Source of the DNA: an uncultured Acidobacteriota bacterium | GTDB taxonomy: Bacteria; Acidobacteriota; Blastocatellia; Pyrinomonadales; Pyrinomonadaceae | Assembly: GCA_946480545.1 (NCBI GenBank) | Contig: CAMLKY010000002.1 | Coordinates: 1-16,003 of the forward strand | Length of the DNA stretch: 16,003 nucleotides | Reading direction: 5' to 3' | Part shown: piece by piece, positions 6,697 through 14,419 of the stretch | Layout of the letters: each line of letters begins with the position of its first letter | Numbering within the stretch: the first letter of the stretch is position 1 | Made by a program: the position numbers and the translations under genes | The notes under the pieces: generated by a model | The model's input: only the letters and a program-made list of their open reading frames with translations | Databases searched by the model: none | What the model was told of the DNA's origin: nothing

Positions 6697-7589
6697 GCTG
6701 AGATACCGAAACGGAGCGGGTCTGTCGGATCGAGAATGAGATCGATCTCCGCGGTGATATATGCCGTACCGCGAATGACCGGGATAACGGTGTCGTCCTG
6801 CACCCGAATCTCGCCCTCGAATACGGTTCCGATAACACTCTCCTGCCGCCACACCATACCCTCTTTCAATTTTCCATCCGCGTACAAACACGCGAGCTTC
6901 GCGCTCGTCCCGGTCCCGCATGGCGAACGATCGTATTCGATACCCGGGCAGAGAACGAAGTTGCGGCTGTCCGCAGTTTCGCTCGGGCAGAAGAGCTCGA
7001 TGTGATCGATCTCCGCACCATCCTTACCGGTTATTCCTTGAGCTGTGAGAGTTCGGCGGATACGCGACGTATAGTCGATCAATTCGGAGATATTGCGCGG
7101 CTCGATCCGGAATGAATTCTGTTCGACGAGGTAGAACCAGTTACCTCCATACGCGATGTCCCCGGTTATCGTTCCGATACCGTCGACCTCAACGGAAACG
7201 TCCTTCGCGAACCGGTAGCTTGGAACATTGATGATCGAAACGTGACCCTCGGAGCTGAGCTCGGCCTCGACCATGCCGACCGGTGTCTCGATCCGGTGTA
7301 CGCCGGGTCCATGCCCGCACATTCTGAGATACCCCACGTTGTTAAAGAAGATGACGCCGGCGGCAGATGCCGGATCGACCGGCTCGCACAACAAAGCACC
7401 TACGACAGCGTCATGACCTCGCGGCTCGCGCACAATGGCTGAACGCAGATGATCGTGGTCTGACCGAAAGGTCTGCAGTCGTTCGTCGATCGGGCCGCTT
7501 CCAAGATCAGGAAAGCCTGACACGACGACGCGGGTCGGCTCGCCCGCCGTGTGAGAATCGACCACCTTGATCCGTTGTTTGGTTGACAT
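6693..7589 (-). CDS. lhpA: 4-hydroxyproline 2-epimerase (proline racemase family) with an internal deletion after the first catalytic Cys
   Basis: The start at ATG 7589 gives 298 residues; in-frame starts further up (to 7676) would include the predicted promoter. The family start (KVVDSHTAGEPTRVV) and both catalytic cysteines, C91 in MCGHG and C224 in SPCGTGTSAK, are present, with GDIAYGGNWF, SRNFVLCPG and a complete C-terminus. The enzyme would convert trans-4-hydroxy-L-proline to cis-4-hydroxy-D-proline. It is abnormal in one place: relatives, from memory, read MCGHGTIGLVxxLxHLGxIxPGVHxIxTPVG, while here MCGHG is followed directly by PGVHRIETPVG. About 15 residues (45 bases) are missing at the 7308/7307 boundary, with no frameshift. 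That segment is the helix behind the catalytic Cys, so activity is doubtful. The general family is certain; the functional state is open. Confidence 0.88.
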   Translation of the reverse strand: MSTKQRIKVVDSHTAGEPTRVVVSGFPDLGSGPIDERLQTFRSDHDHLRSAIVREPRGHDAVVGALLCEPVDPASAAGVIFFNNVGYLRMCGHGPGVHRIETPVGMVEAELSSEGHVSIINVPSYRFAKDVSVEVDGIGTITGDIAYGGNWFYLVEQNSFRIEPRNISELIDYTSRIRRTLTAQGITGKDGAEIDHIELFCPSETADSRNFVLCPGIEYDRSPCGTGTSAKLACLYADGKLKEGMVWRQESVIGTVFEGEIRVQDDTVIPVIRGTAYITAEIDLILDPTDPLRFGISA

Positions 7590-7614
7590 GCGGAGATGTG
7601 TTGACAGAAACGAG

Positions 7615-7620
7615 ATTATA
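7615..7620 (-). promoter_or_regulatory. Likely -10 box of the hydroxyproline operon promoter
   Basis: On the minus strand a perfect TATAAT lies 25 bases before the ATG at 7589. The base composition 17 bases further up (TTTCAG) is a poor -35 match, so the promoter may need an activator. Transcription would start near 7608 and give a leader of about 20 bases with no strong ribosome site. This supports the 7589 start for the epimerase. Confidence 0.5.
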
Positions 7621-7651
7621 CCCCGTCGCCTCATCGGCTGAAACCGCGCGT

Positions 7652-7657
7652 TATGAT
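7652..7657 (+). promoter_or_regulatory. Possible -10 box for the deacetylase-fold gene
   Basis: TATGAT differs from TATAAT at one position and lies 11 bases before ATG 7669, with no clear -35. The transcript would begin almost at the start codon, implying a leaderless or near-leaderless message; no ribosome site is visible. It is divergent to the operon -10, and the two start regions lie within about 50 bases. Confidence 0.35.
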
Positions 7658-7668
7658 AGCCTGACTCC

Positions 7669-8613
7669 ATGGCCACGGCTCTTATCCATCATCCGATCTA
7701 CGAGAAGCATGATACCGGTGTCGGGCACCCCGAAATGCCCGAGCGCTATCGCGTGGTGATCGACGCGATCAAGGCCGACAAGGACCTTAACAACAAGCTC
7801 GTCGAGATCACGCCCGAGAAAGCATCGCAGGGCGTTGTGCAGGCGGCTCACACAAAAGAACATTTCAAACGAGTCGAAGGCGCCTTCGCAAACGGTTTCG
7901 ATCGGCTCGATGCCGATACGGTGATCTCGATGAAGTCGTTCGATGCATCGCTGTTTGCGGCGGGCGGAGCGGTGACTGCGGTTGACGCTGTGATGCAGGG
8001 TGAGGCTCGGAACGCGTTCGTCGCGGTGCGGCCGCCTGGGCATCACGCGACGGCCGAACGAGCGATGGGATTCTGCTTGTTCAACAACGTCGCCGTCGCG
8101 GCCCGCTATGCGCAGAATCAATACAAAGAGATCGACCGTGTGGCGATCATCGACTGGGATGTCCATCACGGCAACGGGACGCAGGGGATCTTCTATTCGG
8201 ACCCGTCGGTGTTTTTCTTTTCGATGCATCAGTATCCCTGGTATCCAGGAACCGGCTCGCGGGGTGAGACGGGGCAGGGCAAGGGTCTCGGATCAACTCT
8301 TAACGTTCCCTTGAAAGCGTTCACGTCGGCAGAAGAGCAAACACGCGTTTTCGAGTCAGCGATCGGCGAGATGGCGTCAAAGATCAAGCCGGACATCATT
8401 TTCATCTCAGCCGGATTCGATGCACACGCGACCGACCCGCTGGGGCAGCTGCAACTCGAGGATCCGGATTTTGCAGCGATGACGCGTGCGATGATGCAGT
8501 GGGCGGATGACGCGTGCGACGGACGAATCGTCTCGTGTCTCGAGGGCGGGTACAACCTCGAGACGCTCGGGAAAACCGTAACTGAGCACGTCTCGGAGCT
8601 TGCCCGTGCCTGA
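7669..8613 (+). CDS. Histone deacetylase family protein (zinc amidohydrolase)
   Basis: The protein has 314 residues and a full arginase/deacetylase fold. Seen motifs: GHPEMPERY at 19-27, RPPGHHA with catalytic H125 and H126, GFCLFNNVAVAA at 134-145, IDWDVHHGNGTQ with zinc ligands D164 and H166, SAGFDAH with zinc ligand D251, and EGGYN with transition-state Y295. All catalytic residues are present, so it should be active. Bacterial members deacetylate acetylated polyamines, lysines or unknown small amides; this class II-like sequence does not settle the substrate. It is transcribed away from the hydroxyproline operon and has no evident link to it. Confidence 0.92.
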   Translation: MATALIHHPIYEKHDTGVGHPEMPERYRVVIDAIKADKDLNNKLVEITPEKASQGVVQAAHTKEHFKRVEGAFANGFDRLDADTVISMKSFDASLFAAGGAVTAVDAVMQGEARNAFVAVRPPGHHATAERAMGFCLFNNVAVAARYAQNQYKEIDRVAIIDWDVHHGNGTQGIFYSDPSVFFFSMHQYPWYPGTGSRGETGQGKGLGSTLNVPLKAFTSAEEQTRVFESAIGEMASKIKPDIIFISAGFDAHATDPLGQLQLEDPDFAAMTRAMMQWADDACDGRIVSCLEGGYNLETLGKTVTEHVSELARA

Positions 8614-8638
8614 GCCTTGCGGAAAGTCAAAAGCCTTG

Positions 8639-8688
8639 TGCTAGAATTACGCGCATCGTCACCCTTTTCACTCGCAGTACTTAAGGAG
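8639..8688 (+). promoter_or_regulatory. Extended -10 promoter and strong Shine-Dalgarno site of the zinc-ribbon gene
   Basis: TGCTAGAAT at 8639-8647 is an extended -10 (TG, one base, TAGAAT), with TTGCGG at 8617-8622 as a weak, slightly distant -35. Transcription would start near 8654, leaving a leader of about 43 bases. AAGGAG at 8683-8688 lies 8 bases before ATG 8697, the strongest ribosome site in the window, which suggests high expression. Confidence 0.55.
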
Positions 8689-8696
8689 ATAAAGAC

Positions 8697-8978
8697 ATGC
8701 CGGACGTTGAAACTATCTGTGTTCAATGTAAAGAGACTTTTCTGTTTACTGAGAAAGAGCAGGAGATTTTTTACCAACGGAACATGATGGCGCCGCAGCG
8801 GTGCGCGAAGTGTCGGTCCAGGAAAGCGGCCGAAGGTGATGATGCGCGAAAGCGCTTCGAGATCGTCTGTGACAACTGCGGCAAGCACGATCAGGTGCCC
8901 TTTCAGCCGAAGGTGGGGCGGACGGTGCTCTGCCGTGAATGTCACGAAGCAAACCGCTCCAGGGCGCGTTTCGCGTGA
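8697..8978 (+). CDS. Double zinc-ribbon protein
   Basis: The protein has 93 residues and four CxxC knuckles forming two ribbons: C8/C11 with C36/C39, and C58/C61 with C79/C82. The first half resembles the probable zinc-ribbon domain zf-trcl (CVQCKETFLFTEKEQEIFYQ, then PQRCAKCRSRK). The second half is CDNCGKHDQVPFQPKVGRTVLCRECHE. Such proteins are small, basic and presumed to bind nucleic acids or ribosomes; no function is established that I know of. The strong own promoter and ribosome site suggest an abundant housekeeping or stress protein. It has no operon partner: 81 bases follow before the crotonase gene. Confidence 0.85.
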   Translation: MPDVETICVQCKETFLFTEKEQEIFYQRNMMAPQRCAKCRSRKAAEGDDARKRFEIVCDNCGKHDQVPFQPKVGRTVLCRECHEANRSRARFA

Positions 8979-9059
8979 TCAACACTCTGGTATTCGACTT
9001 CGCCTGGTCTATCGAATAAACAATCCCTTCAATTTGTCCCGCGTTCGCTGCCGAATGTT

Positions 9060-9854
9060 ATGCCGTATCAAACGATCGATTACTCGCTCGATGACAGTGT
9101 CGCCACGATCTGTTTCAACCGGCCCGACGCGCTGAACGCTCTCTCGCTCCAACTCACCGAAGATCTTAAGGCTTCGATAGACCAAGCCGTTGCTGACAAA
9201 GCCCGGGTCATCATTCTCACCGGCCGCGGTCGTGCTTTCTGTTCGGGCGGCGATCTTCGTGAGATGAAGCTGATGGGAGAGCGGGAAGGGAACATCGAGG
9301 CGTTTCTCGATCGCCCTCTGAAGGCACTGCATGACGTGATCTTTGCTATCCGCCAGACCCCGATTCCGTTCATTGCGGCTGTGAATGGTGTGTGTGCCGG
9401 AGCCGGGACCAACTTCGCCTTAGCATGCGACATCGTGCTCGCCGCCGATGATGCGAGCTTCAATGAAGCGTTCGTCCGTATCGGGCTCTCGCCCGATTGC
9501 GGCGGCTCATTCTTCCTTCCCCGGGCCGTGGGTGAAAAGCATGCCGCCGAACTGCTGATGACCGGTGCGACAATTTCTGCCGATCGCGCGGCAGAGATCG
9601 GCATGATCAATCGAACTGTTCCATCCGACGAGCTCTTGAATGAGGCGAAGGTGATCGCCTCAAAGCTGGCGGCGGCACCGACTGCCGTGATCGGTAGAAT
9701 CAAACGGATGCTGAACGCGAGTTTCTCAAACGACCTCCGCGCGCAGCTCGATCTTGAGGCCGAATGCCAACTCGAGTCCGGCCGCTCACCTGACTTCAAA
9801 GAAGGGGTGGCGGCATTTTTCGAGAAGCGCCCTCCGAATTTCACGGGCAAGTAG
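9060..9854 (+). CDS. Crotonase-family enzyme, PaaG-like enoyl-CoA hydratase/isomerase
   Basis: The protein has 264 residues. The oxyanion-hole motifs are FCSGGDL at 60-66 and NGVCAGAG at 109-116. At the active site IGLSPDCGGSFFLPR carries D146, while the Glu that would match E144 of true hydratases is replaced (Phe at 138 by my alignment). An Asp in PD(C/S)GG without that Glu is typical of PaaG-type isomerases acting on enoyl-CoA or epoxyphenylacetyl-CoA. I therefore favour a delta3-delta2 enoyl-CoA or ring-epoxide isomerase over a plain hydratase. No other phenylacetate or beta-oxidation genes are in the window, so the pathway is unknown. No strong ribosome site precedes the ATG. Confidence 0.88.
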   Translation: MPYQTIDYSLDDSVATICFNRPDALNALSLQLTEDLKASIDQAVADKARVIILTGRGRAFCSGGDLREMKLMGEREGNIEAFLDRPLKALHDVIFAIRQTPIPFIAAVNGVCAGAGTNFALACDIVLAADDASFNEAFVRIGLSPDCGGSFFLPRAVGEKHAAELLMTGATISADRAAEIGMINRTVPSDELLNEAKVIASKLAAAPTAVIGRIKRMLNASFSNDLRAQLDLEAECQLESGRSPDFKEGVAAFFEKRPPNFTGK

Positions 9855-9880
9855 TTTCCAAAAAAAATCCAGCCGAATAG

Positions 9881-9909
9881 TTGACACAAAACCGGAAATT
9901 CGTTTGAAT
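9881..9909 (+). promoter_or_regulatory. Sigma-70-type promoter of the iron-uptake operon
   Basis: A perfect -35 TTGACA at 9881-9886 is followed after exactly 17 bases by TTGAAT at 9904-9909, which matches TATAAT at four of six positions. The start would be near 9916. The predicted Fur site begins about 8 bases downstream of it, so bound repressor would block initiation or early elongation. Confidence 0.6.
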
Positions 9910-9923
9910 AAAACTACGCTGAA

Positions 9924-9942
9924 ATTGAAAGTCGTTTTCAAT
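9924..9942. promoter_or_regulatory. Fur-box-like operator
   Basis: ATTGAAAGTCGTTTTCAAT is a perfect 7-bp inverted repeat around a 5-bp centre, 19 bases in total like the classical Fur box. Its inner 15 bases match the TGAnAATnATTnTCA core at 10 of 12 defined positions. It lies directly downstream of a good promoter and 67 bases before a TonB-dependent receptor gene, the expected place for ferric-iron repression. Confidence 0.6.
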
Positions 9943-10009
9943 AAGAGATCGACGATATTTCACATTACACACATATCGCAGTCACACCTGCGTTCGCGTT
10001 TGAGGAAAG

Positions 10010-12475
10010 ATGGCATTCAGAAAATCGAAAAAAGGGAAGAAGCGTGGAGCTTCAAAACCACGCTACTGGGTTCTGGCGTTCGGAGCAGCCGGTGCGATCG
10101 TTGCGTTCACGGTCGGCAATAGTCACCGGATGTTCACGGCCTACGCGCATGATCAAAACGGTGTCCTGGAGATCGGACACGATCCGGACGGCTCGTTCGC
10201 GGTTACCGATTTCGATATAGCCGCGGGTCCGTTACGAACCGTGATCGAGGCCTACCGACGCAAAACCGGGATCGATATCACGGTCGGCAACGAAATGATC
10301 CTTGATATCCAATCACCCGGCGTAGTGGGCAAGTTCACCAATGAACAGGGGCTCAAGCGGTTATTGGCGGGAACCGGAGTGAGCTTCGTTTTCACGGGCG
10401 CGAGAAAAGCGCTGCTGATGCTCGAGGCGGAGGCGGCAAGCGTGGATGTTGTGGATAACCGGGCTCAGGTCGTCGCGTCGGCTAAGTATACTGAGCCGCT
10501 TCGTGACACCCCTCAGACACTCAGCGTCATTCCTCAGGAAGTGATCAAGCAACAGGGTGCGACTACCCTTCGCGACGTTTTGAACAACGTCCCCGGAATA
10601 ACGCTCACGGCAGGCGAGGGCGGGGCACCGGCCGGCGACAATCTCACGATTCGCGGCTTTAGCGCTCGTAACGATATCTATGTCGATGGCGTTCGAGACC
10701 TCGGAGCGCAATCGCGCGATCCGTTCAATCTCGAGCAGGTCGAAGTTGTGAAAGGTCCGAGCTCGACCTTTACCGGACGCGGATCGACGGGCGGAACGAT
10801 CAATCTCGTGAGCAAGCTTCCGACCCTCCGGCCGTCGGTTTCCGGTGAATTCACGGGCGGGACATCGGCGATGAAGCGCGGGACGATAGATGTCAATCTG
10901 CCGATCAACGACTCGACCGCGTTGCGACTCAATGCCATGGGGCATGACTCTGATTTTCCGGGCCGGGAAGTGGTCCAGAACCGCCGCTGGGGATTCGCGC
11001 CGTCGATCATGTTCGGAATGGGCACGACGACTCGTTACGCCTTCAGCTATTTTTATCTGGGCCAGGACAACACATCTGACTACGGTATCCCGTGGGTTCC
11101 CGCGACGAATAACGCATTGGTCGAATATCGTGATCGACCCGCGCCGGTTCCGCGCTCGACGTTCTACGGATTTCTCGATCGGGACAAGGAGCGGCTCCGC
11201 GCCGATCTATTCACGGCCAGGTTCGAGCGGGACTTCAACGATCGGGTATCGCTCAGAAACCAGTTTCGCTACGGCTACTCGCGACGCGACTCGATCGCCA
11301 CTCCGCCCCGATTTGCGAATACCGCCACCACCCAGATAAATCGCGAGCTCCGATCGTGGATCGCTCGCGACGATATTTTCGACAACCAGACCGATGTCAC
11401 AGCGCGATTCTCGACGGGTGTCTTACGCCATTCCGCCGTCATGGGCGGCAGTGTCGCTTACGAGAAAAACCATCGCGTGCTCCGCACCGGTCCTAATTCT
11501 CAGACGACGCTGCTCGCACCGAACCCGCGTGATGTCTATACCGGTCCGATCTTTATAAATCCGCTCGAGCCCGACGCAACTGCACAATCGGTCGCCGGTT
11601 ACATCTTCGACACGATCCGGATCGGTGATAAGTGGCAGCTCGTCGGCGGGATCCGTTGGGATCACTTCGCAGTCGAGGGGAACAACGTCATCGCCGGTCC
11701 AACTCCCAACACATTTGTGTTTTCGCCGCTGGACCGGACGGACAGGATCCTGAGCGGTCGTGCCGCGGTGGTTTTCAAACCCATCGAGATCGCAACGCTG
11801 TACGCCAGCTTTGGTACGTCGGCGAACCCTTCGCTTGAAGGACTACTCTATTCGCCCGTGGATGTGCGGCTCGATCCCGAAAAGACACGAACGTTCGAGG
11901 CTGGTACGAAGTGGGACCTTATCGATGGCCGCGTGCTCGTAAGTGGAGCCGTTTTTCGCGTCGAAAAGACCGATGCCCGCACGCCGGGGATCAACAGCAG
12001 TGATCTCACGCTTGACGGGGACATCCGCATCGATGGTATCGAGCTTTCCGCGACCGGGAACATCAATGAAAACTGGCAGATATTCTCGGGCTACACGTTT
12101 CTCAACAGTGAGATCGTCCGGTCGAACGCTTCGACGATCGTCAATAATGTCCAGATCTTCGAGCAGGGAAAACAGCTTAGCAACACCCCGCGTAATTCGT
12201 TCAACCTGTGGATGACCTACCGGCTCGACAGATTCTTTTTCGGCGGAGGTCCGCGGTTTGTCGGCAGTCGCTACGGAAACAACATCAACACGCGCGTCGT
12301 CGACAGCTACTGGGTGACCGATGCGATGATGTCGGTTCGAGTAAACAAACACGTCGATCTTCGTCTGAACGTCAACAACATCGCGGACAAGTATTACATC
12401 GATCGGATCGGCGGCGGTCACATAGTGCCGGGGGCGGGCCGCGTCGTCCTCGTCAGCTCGGGATTCAATTTCTGA
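10010..12475 (+). CDS. TonB-dependent siderophore receptor with STN domain
   Basis: The protein has 821 residues. The signal sequence has a long Lys/Arg-rich n-region (residues 4-18), a hydrophobic core at 19-36 and a likely cleavage near AYA at 44-46. An STN domain (about 65-138, starting [10 protein letters not shown]) is followed by the plug domain (about 163-268, with [10 protein letters not shown] and the TIRGF and GPSS motifs) and a beta barrel ending in the C-terminal aromatic SSGFNF. The plug style is that of the siderophore-receptor family (FhuE/PiuA/Fiu-like). It should import ferric siderophore across the outer membrane using TonB energy. GAGGAAAG just before the ATG is the ribosome site. 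An STN domain normally signals to a FecR-type anti-sigma factor, but no FecI/FecR pair is in the window. The PiuC gene follows after 4 bases. Confidence 0.93.
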   Translation: MAFRKSKKGKKRGASKPRYWVLAFGAAGAIVAFTVGNSHRMFTAYAHDQNGVLEIGHDPDGSFAVTDFDIAAGPLRTVIEAYRRKTGIDITVGNEMILDIQSPGVVGKFTNEQGLKRLLAGTGVSFVFTGARKALLMLEAEAASVDVVDNRAQVVASAKYTEPLRDTPQTLSVIPQEVIKQQGATTLRDVLNNVPGITLTAGEGGAPAGDNLTIRGFSARNDIYVDGVRDLGAQSRDPFNLEQVEVVKGPSSTFTGRGSTGGTINLVSKLPTLRPSVSGEFTGGTSAMKRGTIDVNLPINDSTALRLNAMGHDSDFPGREVVQNRRWGFAPSIMFGMGTTTRYAFSYFYLGQDNTSDYGIPWVPATNNALVEYRDRPAPVPRSTFYGFLDRDKERLRADLFTARFERDFNDRVSLRNQFRYGYSRRDSIATPPRFANTATTQINRELRSWIARDDIFDNQTDVTARFSTGVLRHSAVMGGSVAYEKNHRVLRTGPNSQTTLLAPNPRDVYTGPIFINPLEPDATAQSVAGYIFDTIRIGDKWQLVGGIRWDHFAVEGNNVIAGPTPNTFVFSPLDRTDRILSGRAAVVFKPIEIATLYASFGTSANPSLEGLLYSPVDVRLDPEKTRTFEAGTKWDLIDGRVLVSGAVFRVEKTDARTPGINSSDLTLDGDIRIDGIELSATGNINENWQIFSGYTFLNSEIVRSNASTIVNNVQIFEQGKQLSNTPRNSFNLWMTYRLDRFFFGGGPRFVGSRYGNNINTRVVDSYWVTDAMMSVRVNKHVDLRLNVNNIADKYYIDRIGGGHIVPGAGRVVLVSSGFNF

Positions 12476-12479
12476 TCGA

Positions 12480-13160
12480 ATGCTTATCCAGATCCCGAGT
12501 GTCTTGACGCCCGATCAAGTTGCCGACTGTCGCCGGCAACTTGATGCTGCGCAATGGATCGACGGAACGGCGACGGCCGGCCACCAGTCAAGGCTCGCAA
12601 AAAACAACATGCAGCTTGCTGAAACGGATGCCGTAGCCATCGAGCTTGGCGATTTGATACTCGCCTCACTCGAACGTAATCCGCTTTTTGTTTCCGCCGC
12701 ACTTCCGCACAAGATCTTTCCGCCGCTATTCAACAGGTATTCGGGCGGGCAGAATTTCGGGACGCACGTCGATAATGCGATCCGGCAGGTGACGGGGACC
12801 GAGCACCGGGTCCGGACTGATCTCTCCGCAACACTTTTTTTCTCGGGGCCCGAAGAATACGAAGGCGGCGAGCTGGTAGTCGAGGACAACTATGGCGTGC
12901 AGCGTGTGAAGCTTTCGCCCGGCAGCATGATCCTGTACCCGGCTAGCAGTCTTCATCACGTGACACCGGTTACAAAGGGAACGCGGGTAGCATCGTTCTT
13001 CTGGATACAGAGTATGGTCCGCGACGACGGGGAGCGGACCTTGTTATTCGATCTCGACTCTTCGATACAGAGACTTGCGTCCGAGGCGCCCGATCATCCG
13101 TCGGTTATCCAGCTAACCGGCGTTTATCACAATCTGCTGCGTCGCTGGGCCGATGTTTAG
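12480..13160 (+). CDS. piuC: PiuC/YbiX-type Fe(II)- and 2-oxoglutarate-dependent dioxygenase (PKHD-type hydroxylase)
   Basis: The protein has 226 residues, the normal length. Iron ligands H96 and D98 lie in [10 protein letters not shown] and H159 in SSLHHVTPV, and the 2-oxoglutarate-binding Arg is R169 in [13 protein letters not shown]. The family start ([14 protein letters not shown]) is present at ATG 12480, 4 bases after the receptor stop, so translation is probably coupled. Family members sit beside siderophore receptors (piuA-piuC, fiu-ybiX) and are induced on iron limitation. Their substrate is unproven, but modification of an imported siderophore or of the receptor is often suggested. 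Such genes are mostly described in Proteobacteria. Confidence 0.92.
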   Translation: MLIQIPSVLTPDQVADCRRQLDAAQWIDGTATAGHQSRLAKNNMQLAETDAVAIELGDLILASLERNPLFVSAALPHKIFPPLFNRYSGGQNFGTHVDNAIRQVTGTEHRVRTDLSATLFFSGPEEYEGGELVVEDNYGVQRVKLSPGSMILYPASSLHHVTPVTKGTRVASFFWIQSMVRDDGERTLLFDLDSSIQRLASEAPDHPSVIQLTGVYHNLLRRWADV

Positions 13161-13173
13161 GCTGTTTTAGCGT

Positions 13174-14313
13174 ATGAAGACTTTTCGAAAGGTACTTTTT
13201 TGGATGCATCTGACCGCCGGCCTCACCGCCGGCGTCATTATCTTTATCATGTGCGTTACCGGAGCCCTTCTGTCGTTCGAACGCCAGATCATCGAGTATT
13301 CCGAACGCGACGTCAGATATGTTACCCCCTCTGAAGGCGCCGTAAAGCTGGCACCGCAGCAGGTCATCGAAAAGTTTCGCGAGGCGTACCCGTCGGCAAA
13401 GCCTTCAGCCATGGCGATCACGAATGAGCCGGGTGCGGCGTGGGCGTTCAATCTCGGTCGCGAGGGACAGGTGTATCTCGATCCGTACACAGGCGCGGTT
13501 ACAGGCGAAGGGAACAGGTCGGTTCGAAGCCTGATGACAGAGCTGCGCAACTGGCATCGCTACGTCGCTCTTTCCGGCGACGGGCGGCCGGTCGGGAAGA
13601 CCGTCACAGGGGCCGCGAACCTGTTGTTCCTTTTCCTTGCTATATCGGGAATCTACATCTGGATGCCGCGTCGGCTCCGATGGAGTTCGATAAAGCCCGT
13701 CATCTGGTTCAGGCGCGGACTACGGGGGAAGCCCCGAAATTTCAACTGGCATAACACGATCGGATTCTGGACCTCCATCTTCCTGATCATATTCACGCTC
13801 ACCGCGACAGTGATCTCATATCAGTGGGCGGCGAACCTGCTTTATACGCTCACCGGAAACGACGTTCCGCCACAGCAGCAACAGGCGCAGCAAGGTGGCA
13901 ACGGCGAACGGGCCTACGAGTTCCCAGCCGACCTGGATCCGGCATGGGCCGCAGCCGAGAATCAGTCGCCAACATGGAAATCTGTTTCGCTTCGACTTCC
14001 GGTCGATAAGAACTCCGCGGTGTTTACGATCGACGAGGGAATCTACTGGAACATCTTCGGAAGGTCGACCCTCACGACAGATGCGGCGACTGGTGCAGTT
14101 ACCAAATGGGAGCCGTACGGCGAACAGAACTCAGCACGACAGCTTCGATCGTGGTTCCGGTTTACACATACCGGAGAGACGGGTGGGATCGCCGGTCAGA
14201 TGATCGGCTTCATCGCATGCGTCGGCGGAGCTTTCCTCGTCTGGACCGGATTCTCGCTCGCGCTCAGACGATTTCGTAGCTGGCGGCGGGGTCAGGAACT
14301 GGCTAGCAGCTAA
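13174..14313 (+). CDS. PepSY-associated transmembrane protein (PiuB-like, possible siderophore ferric reductase)
   Basis: The protein has 379 residues and four membrane segments, about 12-34, 143-163, 195-217 and 339-361. The PepSY-like periplasmic domain lies between the first two, and a Gln-rich linker with a second periplasmic domain between the third and fourth. Conserved His near the membrane (H127 in NWHRY, H192 in NWHN, H332 in FTHTGE) are the typical heme-ligand candidates of this family. Some PepSY_TM proteins (FoxB, FsrB) have been reported as inner-membrane reductases that free iron from ferric siderophores in the periplasm. It starts 13 bases after piuC and completes the receptor-dioxygenase-PepSY order of the piu operons. 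Reductase activity is inferred from family and context. Confidence 0.88.
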   Translation: MKTFRKVLFWMHLTAGLTAGVIIFIMCVTGALLSFERQIIEYSERDVRYVTPSEGAVKLAPQQVIEKFREAYPSAKPSAMAITNEPGAAWAFNLGREGQVYLDPYTGAVTGEGNRSVRSLMTELRNWHRYVALSGDGRPVGKTVTGAANLLFLFLAISGIYIWMPRRLRWSSIKPVIWFRRGLRGKPRNFNWHNTIGFWTSIFLIIFTLTATVISYQWAANLLYTLTGNDVPPQQQQAQQGGNGERAYEFPADLDPAWAAAENQSPTWKSVSLRLPVDKNSAVFTIDEGIYWNIFGRSTLTTDAATGAVTKWEPYGEQNSARQLRSWFRFTHTGETGGIAGQMIGFIACVGGAFLVWTGFSLALRRFRSWRRGQELASS

Positions 14314-14419
14314 TCGCCAAAATTTACTTAAACAGTTGGGTATTAGGTGTTAGCTACTGCTATTGGCGGACTCGCATCTTAGGCTCTGTTACCTCATACT
14401 TCACATTCCCGGTTGAGCT

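Noticed and set aside
6697..6921. 75-residue N-terminal extension of the DAO-family protein
   Set aside because: It lies inside the conserved epimerase gene in another frame and is Arg/Gly-rich shadow sequence; the canonical FAD motif starts at ATG 6696 with an ATGA overlap.
14314..14419. Rho-independent terminator between the PepSY and transporter genes
   Set aside because: The only inverted repeat is 6 bp (CGCCAA/TTGGCG) with a 42-base loop and no T-run after it.
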